Shown: one piece after another, positions 11,016-23,479 of the stretch
Layout of the letters: each line of letters starts with the position of its first letter
How positions within the stretch are numbered: position 1 is the first letter of the stretch
Assembly (NCBI GenBank): GCA_037074705.1
Contig: CM073595.1
Coordinates: 26,937,501-27,001,500 of the forward strand
DNA from: Zhengitettix transpicula
Lineage: Eukaryota; Arthropoda; Insecta; Orthoptera; Tetrigidae
DNA length: 64,000 nt
Reading direction: 5' to 3'
Position numbers and translations under genes: made by a program
The notes under the pieces: generated by a model
Seen by the model: the letters and a program-made list of their open reading frames with translations, nothing else
Databases searched by the model: none
What the model was told of the DNA's origin: nothing

Positions 11016-12393
11016 CTGTTTTAGTTTTGTATTCCTATCCTAATTTAACATTTATAACCAAGATATGTTTATAAAACAAAATTTCTCTCTCGGTTTCGCT
11101 GTTGAAGATTTCTCTCCTTACTTATCCTAAAATTCAAGACAATTGTTGCAGAAATATGATTTTTGTAATCTCACACCATTACACTTCATACAGATTTTTT
11201 CTTGTCGACCTGTGATTGTCGTACAGCTATCGATGAAACAAAATTCAAAATATTTATATACGTAATTAAGAACTGTCAGGGTCTAATGAAAAATTCCGTT
11301 GAATTGAAAATCTTTTGAAAAAGCTTGAAGAAGAAATCTTAATTAACTTACTCTGAAGAACTTCTACGAAAAATTGAAAAACACCTTCGAATTTTATTTC
11401 TTAAAATTTTTCCGGCAAACTATTAGCAACACGTATTGTAAAATAAATCTGCGGTGGACGAAATAAAATGTTAAACGCATTTATAATCAGAAAATATATT
11501 AACACATTCCGCTAAACAAATATTTTGTTGGTTTTTTATCAATTATAGTAATTAAGTCTTAAGAGCACGACTAAAATGTTAATTTATTTAATATTATTCT
11601 ACATATTTTATTCAATTTGTCTGATAAATTTTTAATCCGAGTCCATGCTGTTTTGTTATTTTATCATTATTCTAAAGGTTACAGGAAAAATTGCAGCAAT
11701 CACAGAACGTTAAAAACCACAGCAGTGTAGACTGTATTAATCAACTCGGTATAATTAGATCGTACGCGGCATCGATGGTTTGGAAGGGGGGGGGGGCGAT
11801 GCGGAGTTTACAAGCTCACAGCAACCTTACTCTGTACCCGAATCCGGTGTTTCCCAAGTCGTATTTACGCTGGGGATAGCACAATGGATGTTTAGCAAAT
11901 ACGCCTGGTTCCAAGACGTGAGACGAATGTGAACGCCGCAGTTTCGCCAGTGACTGAAATAAAAAGGCTGCTATAGCGAAGAAAACATTTATATAAGTGA
12001 TGGAGATTATTTTCAAATTGTATGCAATGGCTTTGCGTTTCAATTGTTTGCAATTAATCAGTTTTAAAACAGAGGAAGATCCAAAGTGTTTTGAAGTCAG
12101 CGCTTAAAACGTCAGGGACTTACTATGGATACTTTCGCCCGTGGACATCGGCATTCTCAGAATTCTTTGATTATTAAAGCATGACTCAATCTCAGACATT
12201 TTACGTGTTAAAATAATTCTGTTCTAAGTACACGAGAAACGGCAAATTTTGAAAATATAAATATTAATTTAATTCAATCATCTTAAACTGATTTATAATT
12301 CGTTTAATTACAAAAAAATTATCATTGTGATTTTCACGTAAGTAGATGTAGGTTTCAAGAATTTAGTTTCAAATTTTGCTATCAACAATTACC
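11016..12393. other. Unassigned AT-rich DNA
   Basis: No gene is recognised. A G10-type homopolymer lies at 11786-11797. The open frames at 11691-11879 and 11816-12043 have no family features. Confidence 0.3.
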
Positions 12394-12552
12394 TTCAATA
12401 TATTGTTCTCGGAGTTCAACCGGGTTTTGCATTATTGTAGAACGCAACGTTTCGACTAAGTCTAGAAGATGACTACAGAGCTTTTAGTCGTCGAAACGTT
12501 GCGTTCTACAATAATGCAAAACCCGGTTGAGCTCCGAGAACAATATATTGAA
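12394..12552. repeat. Near-perfect 63-bp inverted repeat of a Penelope-like terminus
   Basis: The left arm 12394-12456 (starting ttcaatatattgttctcgg) and right arm 12490-12552 (ending ccgagaacaatatattgaa) are reverse complements with about one mismatch. The arms match the Penelope-like terminus at 8041-8100. The spacer plus right arm contains the 'tctagaagatgac - hairpin - gtcgtcgaaacg' module (12461-12503). Inverted terminal repeats are a known arrangement of Penelope-like insertions. Confidence 0.7.
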
Positions 12553-13590
12553 CAACTGCACCGGGAAAGACTTCAATCTTTGAATAATTACCTTATTTGT
12601 ATAGTCATGGTACGAAAAGGGAAACCTTACACCAATTACGAAAAAGAAATTATTTTTTGCTACTCATAATTTATAGTTCAATTAGTGGTACAGAGACCAG
12701 ACAGCGCGACCTGCAGTTTCCAGAACAAACTCAGACATGCAATAAATTCTTCAAAGACAAGACGAAGTTTGGTTTACGTCGGAACGATTAATTAACAGTA
12801 AAGCTGAGACGAATTGAACGCGGAGAGGATGTTATGTGTTGGTGGCGCTGCTAATTAGGCGGAATATGCTTGTACGTTTCCATTATTAACTCACCACAAT
12901 CCATACTCTCGCTTCTCAACACGTAAGTTGCTTAATTAAGAAGACAAACCATGGCACAGGTTCATAAACGAATGTAATTGGAATTACTGTAGATACATTT
13001 TGGAAATAAATTTATAGATTCGCTAACTTCAAACACTGTAGCGTCGTCGTCAGCGTCACTGCCTCGCACTAAAAGGTAGATGTGTTTTTTGAAGTATTTG
13101 GAAACATTTTCAGGACAGCTTGATTCGTCATACGCCTACTCGGATGTGAAACATTCGTTCGGGTGAATTCTGTGGTTTTCATTCGTTGTGCCGCGTTTTG
13201 CAAAGGGGAATTTATCAAAGTTCTTATATTTAAATGTATGGGTCACAATATATTAAAGACTGCCATGTAAATTAACATTCACAGTCGCGTCGGCAATTCG
13301 TAACTCACAAGGTGAAGTCAGTCGAAAACATAATGAAACTGATCCATTGGACTGCTTACATTCATGATATTTAGTAGAAATAAAACCTTTTACACAGCTG
13401 CAGTTTTAATTACATAGATTTCGACTTATGTCATAATCGTCCTGTGAATTGGAGATACACGTAAAATAATAACATCCAAAACTCCTCGAGTGAATCATTT
13501 TCCAATATTATTTCAATTCATTGTTTCACATTCAAATTTCCAAAATTTAATATTAACGAAATTAAAAATCTCTATGAAACACATCAACCG
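12553..13590. other. Unassigned DNA
   Basis: No gene or shared repeat is recognised. Confidence 0.3.
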
Positions 13591-14021
13591 TACCAATTCC
13601 ATACTAAGAAAATTAATATTCAGGACAGCTATAATCTGGTCTACAAGGTCGATTGTGGCGACTGATCGGTTATACCACAACCCCCTAATGACCCTGCTAT
13701 ACCATTATTAGGCCTTAAACCCAAGTCAAAACGTAACACAGAACTGATTAACCGTGTAAAAACACTCAACCGCGATTTAGCTTTGAAGAAACAAAAATTA
13801 GAAATAAACTTCGGTTTACAGAAGCACTGTATATCAATTTAAATATAACTGAAATAATTAACTACAAAAATGAAGATTCAGAAATAGAAGCGCACTATGC
13901 CGCTATAATAAATAAATTGACTAAATATTACTACGATTTGTAACAATATGGCCAAAAAACAGGCCTCACAAAAATTAAAACGGTTACAATGTTTCTTCCA
14001 CAGATTTGTGGACCTTCTCAA
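13591..14021. mobile_element. Possible decayed Penelope-like remnant
   Basis: The plus strand has a weak NLVYKVDCGD-like segment (about 13626-13660), which recalls the start of the Penelope GIY-YIG region, followed by frame-broken Lys-rich sequence. On the minus strand, 14021-13985 reads cttgagaaggtccacaaatc, completing a hairpin (TCCAC...GTGGA) followed by GAAAC, the same layout as other Penelope-type ends here. The coding match is weak and the two strands disagree in orientation. Confidence 0.3.
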
Positions 14022-14055
14022 GTACACGAACAAGAAATCAGGAAATTGTTCCTAA

Positions 14056-14074
14056 TATATATATATATATATAT
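14056..14074. repeat. (AT)n tract at LTR insertion point
   Basis: Pure AT dinucleotide run directly before the LTR that starts at 14075. It resumes directly after the LTR at 15133. Confidence 0.9.
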
Positions 14075-15132
14075 TGTAATACTAATTAAGGAGGCCATTA
14101 ATTGTTTAAATAATTGGATTGTTTAGCGGTACAAATTCTTAAAGACGACAATGACGGCAGGTCTTTGTTGGCTGAAGGCAGTCTGGCGAATATTATGGTC
14201 GAGAGAGGGAGCAAAATTTAAGAGAACGAACAGCGTGGCCCAAGCTTGAAAATTGAACTGAGAGACTTATATGTTTTAAAAATCTAAGTAAAAGGATCTG
14301 GACGGAGAGACACATTATAAAAACCGCAAAGCTGAAACAAAAAGTTTAGCGCCACGTTCAGATACTTACTAGTACTGAAATAACATTTTTCCGCCTAATG
14401 GCATTGAGAAATAATACGTCCGACTGTTGACCGGAGGTGCGGCTGATCGAGTTACCGGAGGAATAATACAAGATCAACAACCGTGTGTTTTGACCATGAT
14501 GTGTAGAATCAGTGATTAATGGCCTTTTTAGTGAATTGTGTCCCCAAGCTGCGAAAACTAAGTCTGGTGCCAGCAGGACATTTGTAAGTACAAACCAAAC
14601 TAATTAAATTCTGTAAACGGTAATTAAGGGTATTAGTCAGATTTAGTTCTTTTCATTTTTAGTTAGATTTCGTATTCCGTTCGTTTCAATTTGGTTTAAT
14701 TGTTAATTATTTAATTTATAATTTTTGATTGTTCTTACTTATAAAACCCAGTTAAAGACCCTGAGAAGAAGAGTTATTAAATTTGATTGTTTGTGAAATA
14801 TAAAAGGTTGTATTTTACTTTGAACGCCACCAATTATAAATAAAAAATATTTATTTGTTAATTTTGAAATTATTGAATTCGGCGTGCCAACCTAGGGCAA
14901 ATCACTTGTAAAAAACACTAAATGAACACATGTTAAATTAATCTTTGGTAAATTAAAAGTTTTTTATCATAATCATTTTGTTCAGTAATTCCTTTAATTA
15001 ACCTTTATTTTTGCTCATTACATTTTTGGCTTCCACAACGTGGGGCAATTTGCTAATTAGCTCATTTTAATCATTACATTTTGGTTCCACAACGTGAGGC
15101 AATTTAATAAATTATTTCTTTTAATCATTACA
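14075..15132 (+). mobile_element. Solo LTR, TGTAATA...TTACA family (copy B)
   Basis: The element starts tgtaatactaattaaggagg and ends ttaatcattaca. It is flanked on both sides by (AT)n, consistent with a short AT target duplication. It contains ctggtgccag, a GTAAGT splice donor at 14584-14589, a conserved aaagaccctgagaagaag block near 14755, and a tail of tRNA-Lys-like primer-binding modules at 14880-14902 (degenerate), 15024-15048 and 15080-15102. The last two are each preceded by cattaca. No internal gag-pol follows, so it is a solo LTR. The AT target and the primer-site type fit Gypsy-class elements. Confidence 0.75.
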
Positions 15133-15150
15133 ATATATATATATATATAC
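15133..15150. repeat. (AT)n tract after LTR copy B
   Basis: AT dinucleotide run continuing the target tract of LTR copy B. Confidence 0.85.
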
Positions 15151-15690
15151 AAGCGTAAATTTTAACATGGACTAAATATTATTGAAAATTTCAGGCTTCT
15201 GATACAGGGTAATTTTATAACGCTGGCCACATATGTACTTGTAGATCGACTGACATGGTAGTTTGTACCGCTGAGAACCTACTCACGGCGCTGTATAACA
15301 ATGAAAAAATGTTTAATCCAAATATTTTTGACTGTTTTCTTTTGAAAAGTGAAAAAAGTCAGCGTGACACACAACAGACTAACCAACAGGTATTTAAATG
15401 ACACTGGTTTCCATTCTCCTAATACATTAAACAAAATAATAAACTAAAATCGCTCGATTGTAATCTGTATTCAGACAAAAGTTTTGTTCATTAATTGTTA
15501 CAATTATTGTAGTATAAACTCAATTCAATTTCCTAGCAAGCTGTGAAAGTTCCAGAACTATCCTAACACACTACAGTAATTATTACTGTACGAAAAATAC
15601 AGTATGCGGAAATAAATTTATATTATGATAACTAATAAATCATAAGATTTATTATTCTCAAATGTTACAAATAATAAATGGGAAATCGAT
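15151..15690. other. Unassigned DNA
   Basis: No gene or shared repeat is recognised. Confidence 0.3.
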
Positions 15691-16080
15691 TGCATAAAAA
15701 AAGTCAGGCGTTAATTTGTACCCGTGCTGGATAAAAACGGCAACGAGGTATTGAAGCAAACCAATAACTGTAAACAGGTGGGTGTTACTTTCAGTAAGGA
15801 TCTAAAAAAGAATGAGAACTTTGTTTTAGTGGCGGATAAAGATGCGAAGGGCGCAACGTTTCACCAATAGTGTTTCAAAGAAAAGCTGGGCGGAAATCGC
15901 ATATCGGGCTTTGCTTAGACCCATTCTAGAATACGAGCGCTGTTGGGATTCCTATATGGCTGAATATTTTCAGACTTTGGATAGATCACTGAATTGAGCG
16001 GAGAAAATGTAATGTTCCGCAGCAACGGCCACGAAAATGGGTGCCGCACTCGGAAAGGAGACAGGGGGACCAAATTGTAC
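15691..16080 (+). mobile_element. Decayed non-LTR retrotransposon RT fragment
   Basis: Translation in shifting frames gives GVTFSKDLKKNE, then WAEIAYRALLRPILEYERCW with DSYMAEYFQTLDR after it. This corresponds to the post-RT segment of Jockey/CR1-type LINEs, whose usual form is GV.S.DL...H, then AYK.LVRP.LEY...WDPY...LE.VQ. Stops and frameshifts make it a relic. A short downstream segment (16030-16080) may continue it. Confidence 0.5.
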
Positions 16081-16590
16081 AACAACCAACAGACCTAAAG
16101 ATTATCTTTGATATCTATATTTGAAACCTGAACTACTTCTGTGAAATAAATCAATTTCCGAGGATAAATACTCGAAACTATACTTCAAAATATGAAAAAA
16201 CAAAATCTAATGAAGTTGTGAATAGAAGATGCTAATGTTTTATGTAGTAATAATTTAGTGCAGCGAAGCAAATAAAACTTGTGAAATATTTTTAACCAAC
16301 ATTTCATGATCTCGTTTCTAGAAACTCCTCTAGGTTTGCAGCAGCTAAGAAATTAGTTCCGGAAGAAAATTATATGCATTTTTTTTAAAAAAAATATGAA
16401 CATGCGTAATAAATCTAAATAAAGCCTATAAAACTTTTCTACTACGAAATTACTTGGTCTGTATTACAAATTTAATTTCTCAAAAACTAACTGTAGTGGT
16501 AGGTTTATTAAATGATAAAGTAAAGAGATATTTTCCAGAATTTATTAATTATTTAACTGAACATGAAATAAAATAAATACAAATTATGTG
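16081..16590. other. Unassigned AT-rich DNA
   Basis: No gene or shared repeat is recognised. Confidence 0.3.
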
Positions 16591-17100
16591 TGTTCAGTTA
16601 GCCGGTCAAAACAATCGGATCCCGTAATCCCAAGTTAAACCATGGTTTACGGTAATTCCCCCAGGCGCGTCATGGATTGAGACACTTGGCAGTTACCTCG
16701 CGTTGATCTCTGGCCGTGGTCATGTGGCACCCTCGATCTGTCCGAGTCCTCTGGATGATGCAAGTTTGGGGCTGTACGTCCGTCCCTGGCGACGGTTCGT
16801 TTAGCAGTCTCTCTACACTTTCTTCACAGCCCCCTCGCTGGATGAGAAATATCGATGGTCTCGATCATCTTTGGTTCGATCTCTCCTGAACCAAGAAATG
16901 TGATTGGTTCAGGCAGTCACGTGTTAATTCAATTTCTGGGATTTTTGGAGAGACGTTTCCCACGGAGTAACAGTTCAGGTAACTTCCGAGGGTCAGCAAC
17001 CTACGTGCCTAAGTCCAGACCTTTGGGATTATCTATCCGCCTCGGCGGCGCCTGCTCAAATTCCAACTTGCCAAGCTCTCAACCCTTCCTAATATCTAAT
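16591..17100. other. GC-rich island of unknown nature
   Basis: About 500 bp is clearly more GC-rich than its surroundings (for example around 16660-16800 and 17035-17060). It contains an open frame on the plus strand (16855-17232) with no recognisable domain. It could be part of an unrecognised transposable element or a regulatory CpG-type island. Confidence 0.3.
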
Positions 17101-18047
17101 TATATTGAAATGAAATCAATAATTATATCAATAATAAAACTATCGCGCTACATAACAAATTTGCCGGGTGAGTTCCAAAACCTCGAATTATTATTTATCA
17201 CATTATTTATTACAGATGGAAAAGAAATTTAGTCCAACATATCATCGGATTTAAAAAAGTTCCGCGTATTTTCCTACTACGTTATTTGCTTCCATTGTCC
17301 ATATTTTAATGTAAGTTATTAATTTCTCAAAAGCAGCAAATATGATAAATAATCTTGCGGTAATCGTCTATTACCACAATAATGAAATTGAATTACATGC
17401 GAAATGTAAAAAAATGCCTTGAGTTCAACAGGTTTGAGAGTCTTGTGGAGCGGTCAAATTTTTTTTTCGGAATATACAAATTTTAGTGCGTCCCAAACAA
17501 ATTCTATAAAGGCTCGAGTGGATCATAGACTAAAAACAAAACGCACTGTGTGTCAGCACTGGTAGCTCTTTATGTCCAAACCAGGTTTAACAACTTAAGT
17601 GCACGGACAGATAGCGATTTCTTTTGATGTCGTCGCTTCGCGGACAAACTTGGAAATTCTGGGTGAGTGAGTGGTAGTTTCGATGCAGTAGTTTAGTGCT
17701 ACTGGTGGAGTATCGCAAATCTGGAGATGAAGTTGAAAAGTGAAACACTTTATAAATAAACCAGCACAAAATGAAAAGAGATGGGCAGTGAGGATCAGTG
17801 GTGACAATGATGAGAGGTGGTCGTGGTAGAATGGCAGTCGGCCACTAAAACTTGCACTTAACCGTTGATGTTATGTTGTTTTAGGACGAGTCCTCATGAA
17901 ATTAGCGCCAATTAGTGAACTTATTTTATGAAACTGGATGTCAGGAGCGCGTGCACTTATCTTCATCTGACGACTACCAACACGACTGTTGAGACGAGTC
18001 AACAACGGGGAACGGACAGAAAGGCGAAATTAAACATTCAGATATGC
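17101..18047. other. Unassigned DNA
   Basis: No gene is recognised. Overlapping short frames at 17587-17807 on the minus strand show no family features. Confidence 0.3.
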
Positions 18048-19275
18048 GAGGGTGGTCTGAAAAGTTTCCGACCTCAACGTGAAGATGACAGCACTAGTAA
18101 ATAAAAGCTACTAAATTTCGTTGTTCATCTGTTGACAGGTACTCACCAAAGTTTCAGCCACTTTGGACGCGCAGTTGTTATGTAACAGTCGTTTTAGTGA
18201 GTTTATGTAAGTGTTTTTGTGAAAATGGAGAAAATCGCATATCAAGCTGTTATTAAATATTTGTTTTTGAAAGGAAATACGCCTACACAAATCAAAGATG
18301 AGTTGGATTCTGTGTATGGGGACACTGCACCATCATTTACCACAGTGAAATTTTTGGCAGCTGAATTTAAACGTGGCCGTAAGAACTTGGGAGACGATGA
18401 ACGTTGGGGACGTCAAAAAACTGCAACTACCGACGAAAACGTCGCCAAAGTTCACCAAATGGTGCTACACGACCGCCGAATTAAAGTGAGAGAGATAGCA
18501 GAGGTCATGAGAACGTGTTTGGCACATATTAAATCAACATTTAGGCATGAGAAAGCTGTCCGCGCGTTGGGTGCCGCGTCTGCTCACGTTAGATCAATAA
18601 CGTGTTTGAATGCACAATTCCAACGCTCTGTTGGCGAAGTTTAGGCGCAATAAATCCGAGTTTTGGCGCCGATTAATTACTGTAGATGAAACTTGGATAC
18701 ATCATTATACGCCCGAAACAAAAATACAGTCCAATCAGTGGACTGCAAAGGGGGAACCGGCTCCAAAAAAAAGCAAAAACTGTTTTTTTCGTCTGGGAAA
18801 GTGATGTCGACTGTTTTTGGGATAGTCATGGAGTTATTTTATTCGATTATCTTCAGAAAGGAAAAACCATTACAGGAGCATCATTACTTGACAAGCTGAA
18901 GGCAGAACTTGCGGAGAAACGGCCACATTTGCAGAAAAAGAAAATCCTGTTTCACCCCTCAGAGGTTGCCATGGCGAAAATCCACGAATTACGGTTTGAA
19001 ATGCTTGACCATCCAGATCTAGCCCCAAGCGACTTCTTCTTGTTCCCTCATCTAAAAATTGCGCTCGGAGGACAGAGATTTTCGTCAAATGAAGAGGCAA
19101 TCAACTTCGTGAACACTTATTTTGCAGAGAATAACGCCGAGTACTTTTTGGACTGGTAACAAAGATGGGAGCATAGCTGGGAGAAGTGTGGAGAGTTACA
19201 AGGAGACTATGTTGAAAAATAAAAATAAAATATATTCTATCATTGTTGGATCGGAATCTTTTCAGACCACCCTCG
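18048..19275 (+). mobile_element. Mariner transposon, nearly full length, inactive
   Basis: Inverted ends are visible: left cgagggtggtctgaaaag (from 18048) and right cttttcagaccaccctcg (to 19275), followed by TA. The ~1.2-kb length fits Tc1/mariner elements. The interior encodes a transposase broken by frameshifts (see the pseudogene entry). A TA lies at 18045-18046, two bases before the left end rather than directly abutting it. Confidence 0.9.
18225..19159 (+). pseudogene. Mariner transposase pseudogene
   Basis: The reading frame starts at ATG 18225 (MEKIAYQAVIKYLFLKG) and carries the N-terminal helix-turn-helix region, with DDERWGRQKTATTDENVAKV in the linker. The frame then changes: TVDETWIHHYTPE (first catalytic Asp, about 18680-18720) lies in a second frame, and VFFVWESDVDCFWDSHG onward in a third. 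The second catalytic Asp is lost: where mariners have an LFH.DNAPAH-type motif, the sequence reads ILFHPSEVAMAK, with the DNAPAH block deleted. The last motif, HPDLAPSDFFLFPHLK, keeps its Asp. It therefore cannot be active. Confidence 0.9.
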
Positions 19276-20212
19276 TAAGCCCGAATTGTTAACTTTATCA
19301 AATCCTCAGATGCCAATTGTAACAACAGTAAAATGTATAAAAACTGAAGTTTACGACTATTACGAGAGCCATCAGATGACCTTGAGTCAAAGAGAAATTA
19401 CGTTATCTGTAAAAACTAAAGAAAATTTTATTTTGAGAACATTAAATTAGGAATAATTTTTAAATTATAATAGCCTGTTTTAAAAAATCTTAAAAACTTT
19501 AAAATTAAATAAAATTTATAGCATGATACAATTGTATATAAGCGACTCTGAAAACTTACACTTTTCTTTTTTAAATCTACATGTTTAAATAAATTAATAC
19601 ATTTCGTAGCGAATATATTTAAAATGACAGCCTAGGATATCGTCAAATTCAAGTTCTTGAGCGGCCACTTTTACGGCCGATTTTACGCTGTGATCCAAGC
19701 ATCAAATGTCATGTAAATGTATTGGAAAAGATATAAACTTGAGGAGTAAAATATACGAAATGGAGTGCTGAAGGCGTACATCTGGATGCTCAATAAATTA
19801 TACCTGCGATATAAATCATAGATAAGAACGAAAATTCCTATAAATCTAAAAGATAAAACAGAACACATCGGAAAATATAAGATGCTCCAGGAACATTATC
19901 TTCTAAAACACATCTTAATAAATTCCCATGATAATTATGGGAAAGATCATCCGAAAAACGGGAAAAGCTTCTTTTAACTACAGCAAACGTTGGCGAAACA
20001 AGGAACGGAGATAAGGTCAGTATTAGGGTCCGGAAATGCCTCAGTCTCAGAGACTGGCGGTGTATGTGAAATGCAACACTTGAAGTAAGAAGATAAGTTT
20101 TAATGAAGAGGAAATATGGAAAGATCAAGAGCCACAGTGTTGGTCGAGCGTCCTAGAGTGACTCTCCCGATTTTCCAGAACTTCCCGAGGAGGGGATATT
20201 CCTTCAATATAT
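19276..20212. other. Unassigned DNA
   Basis: No gene or shared repeat is recognised. Open frames at 19683-20128 on the minus strand have no known features. Confidence 0.3.
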
Positions 20213-21233
20213 TGTAATAATTATAAAACAAAGGATGGCTTTAATAAAAAAATAATAATTAATTAGTAAAACAAATTTATTCTTTAAAGGTACACCTTAT
20301 CAGCCTTACTATGGCACGCCAAAGTGAATCAAATTTGCAAACCAAATTTTATTTTATTATTTATTATTATTTTTTTTATAATTTGTGGTATTCTAGGAAA
20401 ATACAAACTTTCCTATTATATAAACAATTAAATCTAATTTACTCTTCTTCTCAGGGTCTTTACCGGGCTTGATAGTAAGAACAATCAAATTTAATAAACT
20501 AATTAACAAATCAAAATTTAAATGAACGGAATATAAATTCTAAACACAATAAAGAAAAACGAAATCTAAACACGATAACGAAATCTGACTATACCTTTAA
20601 TTATCGTTTACAAACTTTAAATAGTTGTGTTTGTACTCACGAATTTCTTTCTGGTACCAGATCTGATTCTTAGAGCTTGAGGGCACAACTCACTAAAAAA
20701 TGCCATTATTCACTGATTGTACATCTCATTATTAATACACACGGTAGTTGTTCTCGTTTTATTACACCTGGAATTTGGGGTGAGCCGCTCCCTCGGTCAT
20801 CCGTCGAACGTGTGTCTTCTCGATGCCTTTATGCGAAATGTTATTTCGATCTGTGTGTTGCAAACCTTTTGCTTCCACTTTGCGATTTTCATAAAATGAG
20901 TCTCTCCGTCAAGAACTATTTACTCGTGTTTTATAGAATCTATAGGTCTCGCAGTTGAACTTCTTGGACCACGCTGTTCGTACTCTTAGATCAGCATCCT
21001 CGTACTCCCGTAATGTTCGTCGTAGCGCTCAGTCAGCCTCCTCTCTCTGTCCAAAATGTTCGCCAGACCTCTTCTGTCTCTCAAAACTTTCGCCAGACTG
21101 CTCCCCGTATGAACGTGCGGTTTCCAACAAAGATTGCCGACAAAGCTTGCCGTGATTGTTGCTTTCAAGGAATTGTACCGCTAACAATCCAATTATTCTA
21201 AAACAATTAATGACCTCATTAATTAGTATTACA
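20213..21233 (-). mobile_element. Solo LTR, TGTAATA...TTACA family (copy C)
   Basis: Plus-strand boundaries are tgtaataatt (20213) and ttagtattaca-type sequence (to 21233), followed by a long (AT)n. In minus-strand sense it has ctggtaccag followed by donor GTGAGT (complement of 20635-20640), the ggtaaagaccctgagaagaa block (near 20460) and one degenerate primer-site module (ttggcgtgcca, near 20312). There is no internal retroelement sequence, so it is solo. The frames at 20677-21201 lie inside it and are not genes. Confidence 0.75.
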
Positions 21234-21260
21234 ATATATATATATATATATATATATAGT
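21234..21260. repeat. (AT)n tract
   Basis: AT dinucleotide run directly after LTR copy C; the probable insertion target. Confidence 0.9.
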
Positions 21261-21860
21261 TATATATATACGAAATATACGTGCAATATATGTGGAATAT
21301 CAGCGTGAAACTTTCATTACGAACATTTGTAATTAACATATCACGGAGAATATCAAAATTAATAAAACTGTGATCAGCATACAAATAACAAAATATAAAT
21401 TTTACAGTATAACATCAATCACGTAAATTTTTTTACACATCAGTGGCCATTTAAATATTAACAAGGACAAGAAGGTATGTTTCAAACGAGTAAAACTAAT
21501 ATTTTTTCGAAAATTGACTTTTATATTCTTAAATGAAATATTTTACAGAATGGAAAATAGAGCAGAAAGGTCTGTTAAAAATGAGAAGAAGAAAAAATAC
21601 TTTTGTGGCTGTTAAATACGATATGACTTTATAGATAATAATAAAATGATGTAACAGTCTTGATAAAATAATATCGAAAATCCAAGTATTAATTTTAAAA
21701 TAATAGATAAAATTATCTGAAATTTGTTGAAGTTATGAATAAATAAAATACTCAACATGTCAGATATCATAGTTCACAAAAGAATTAAACAATAAATTAC
21801 TAAAAATCACTTTTTTCCCTCCTTTGTAAATTCCTCAGGTATTCAAGTATATATTAACAT
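21261..21860. other. Unassigned AT-rich DNA
   Basis: No gene or shared repeat is recognised. Confidence 0.3.
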
Positions 21861-21912
21861 AACAATACAATTATTTTAAAACAATCAATGGCCTCCTTAA
21901 TTATTATTACAA
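21861..21912 (-). repeat. Terminal fragment of the TGTAATA LTR family (copy D)
   Basis: The segment ending aatggcctccttaattatta-ttaca matches the outer ~45 bp (5' end in minus-strand sense) of the LTR family. The rest of the LTR is absent. Confidence 0.65.
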
Positions 21913-23479
21913 TATCAAACCCAAAGTAAGGATCTAAAATGGCCGCCAAAATCTCAAACATAGTCAGGAATTAATGCCACCTTGCATTCCCATCGCCAGA
22001 GACTATATAATGATATTACGTGGGATCTTTGATGAGATGAGGCAGACTGTGGTCGCCACGGTTAACCGTCCTACTGGCCTTACTTCCTGTGTCGCCTTAC
22101 ACTCATCATCTCCTAAGAAATAAAATCATTTAAAACAATTATTATTGTTCTTAAAAAATCATTAATAATTATTTCCAATATGTTTCTAATTATAGTAACT
22201 GCCTTTCACCTATATATTACTTCAGCTATGAAGTTGTGTGAGACTTCCGTCATATATATTTTCAGCTGTTTGTTGTGACATAATTATTTTCATGGAAAAT
22301 AGTGATGCTCAGAGAGGAAAACAATATATGTAGAACAACGTTTTAATATGTATCAGAGGTCATCTATTGTGAGTAAAACTTGCATTTCACTTCTGGTCAC
22401 TCCCAATGTAACACACACAAATTATTTTATTCTGTTTATGTACACATTTCTGGGCTGCGTGCTTATTACAAACACTCTCCAAGTTATTACACAGCAAAAT
22501 TCTTTTTGCTGCACTGTTACTACACAGTCTGCCTTTCTCATTTTATGTGCCGGTTGTCGGGTGTGTTACGAGTCGTGAATGTTCGAGTATTTTGGCTCCA
22601 TTCATGGTAGGTAACGAGAATCGCATGCTCGATATTATGCTAATACACACCAGCAATTCATTTCCTGCACGTCGGCTATTAAACTCGTTTCCTAAACAAC
22701 TCGGAGAATTTATCGAATGGGTAGAGATAGGAACGCAACATCCGCCAATGGCAAAATTGGAGAGTTGAAATTCAATGGCGTCGACTGAAACCAGTATATG
22801 ATCTCTCGTACGTTACCTGTCGAATTTAATACGTTACACTTTAAAAATGTTGTACAATATTTTTGTTTGGTACGTTTCCAGTATTTTTTCCGTCAGTAAC
22901 ACCCTTCCGAATCTTTGCTTGTCGAAAAAGTCGAGTCATGTCCAAATTTGTGCGGATGAGAAATTATTCTGTTGACTCGTGATGTCACCTCAGCATAATG
23001 AAGAGTAGATTAATTTAATATACCTGGTTTCTTTTAAAATTGTGCAGTAGGAACCTAACCATCATTTGTCATCAGTAATACCCTCATTGCTTTTCGATGA
23101 GCAGGAAAGGAGCAGTTTTGAGGTCTTTGACACGAAATGTTAACTGTCGTCTGCAGGCTGGATTGTGTGGGCTTACTAGAGTTATTACTATAAAGTTTAG
23201 TTGCTGGAGGTGGACAGAGAGAGACTCGGGAAGAATAAAATGGACACGCGGAAGAGAAAATGACATTCTCGAGTCTGGTTACTAGCAGTTGCACAACGTT
23301 ATTAGATTATTAACATGAACAATTTTAATTCTAGTTAAGTATTAAAGGAAGAAAAGTTGCATGATTGCAACAGAAAGGTTTAATGAAGTATAATTGCAAT
23401 TGGGACCAGAAAATAAAGAAGTTCACAGACGCAGACACCAGGATTGAACACTGCGTAACAGATCAAACCTTTCTCTATA
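21913..23479. other. Unassigned DNA
   Basis: No gene is recognised. Several short overlapping frames at 22348-22768 and 23055-23294 show no domain. Confidence 0.3.

Noticed and set aside
20677..21201. Several overlapping open frames
   Set aside because: They lie inside LTR copy C; the same region in other copies is not open.
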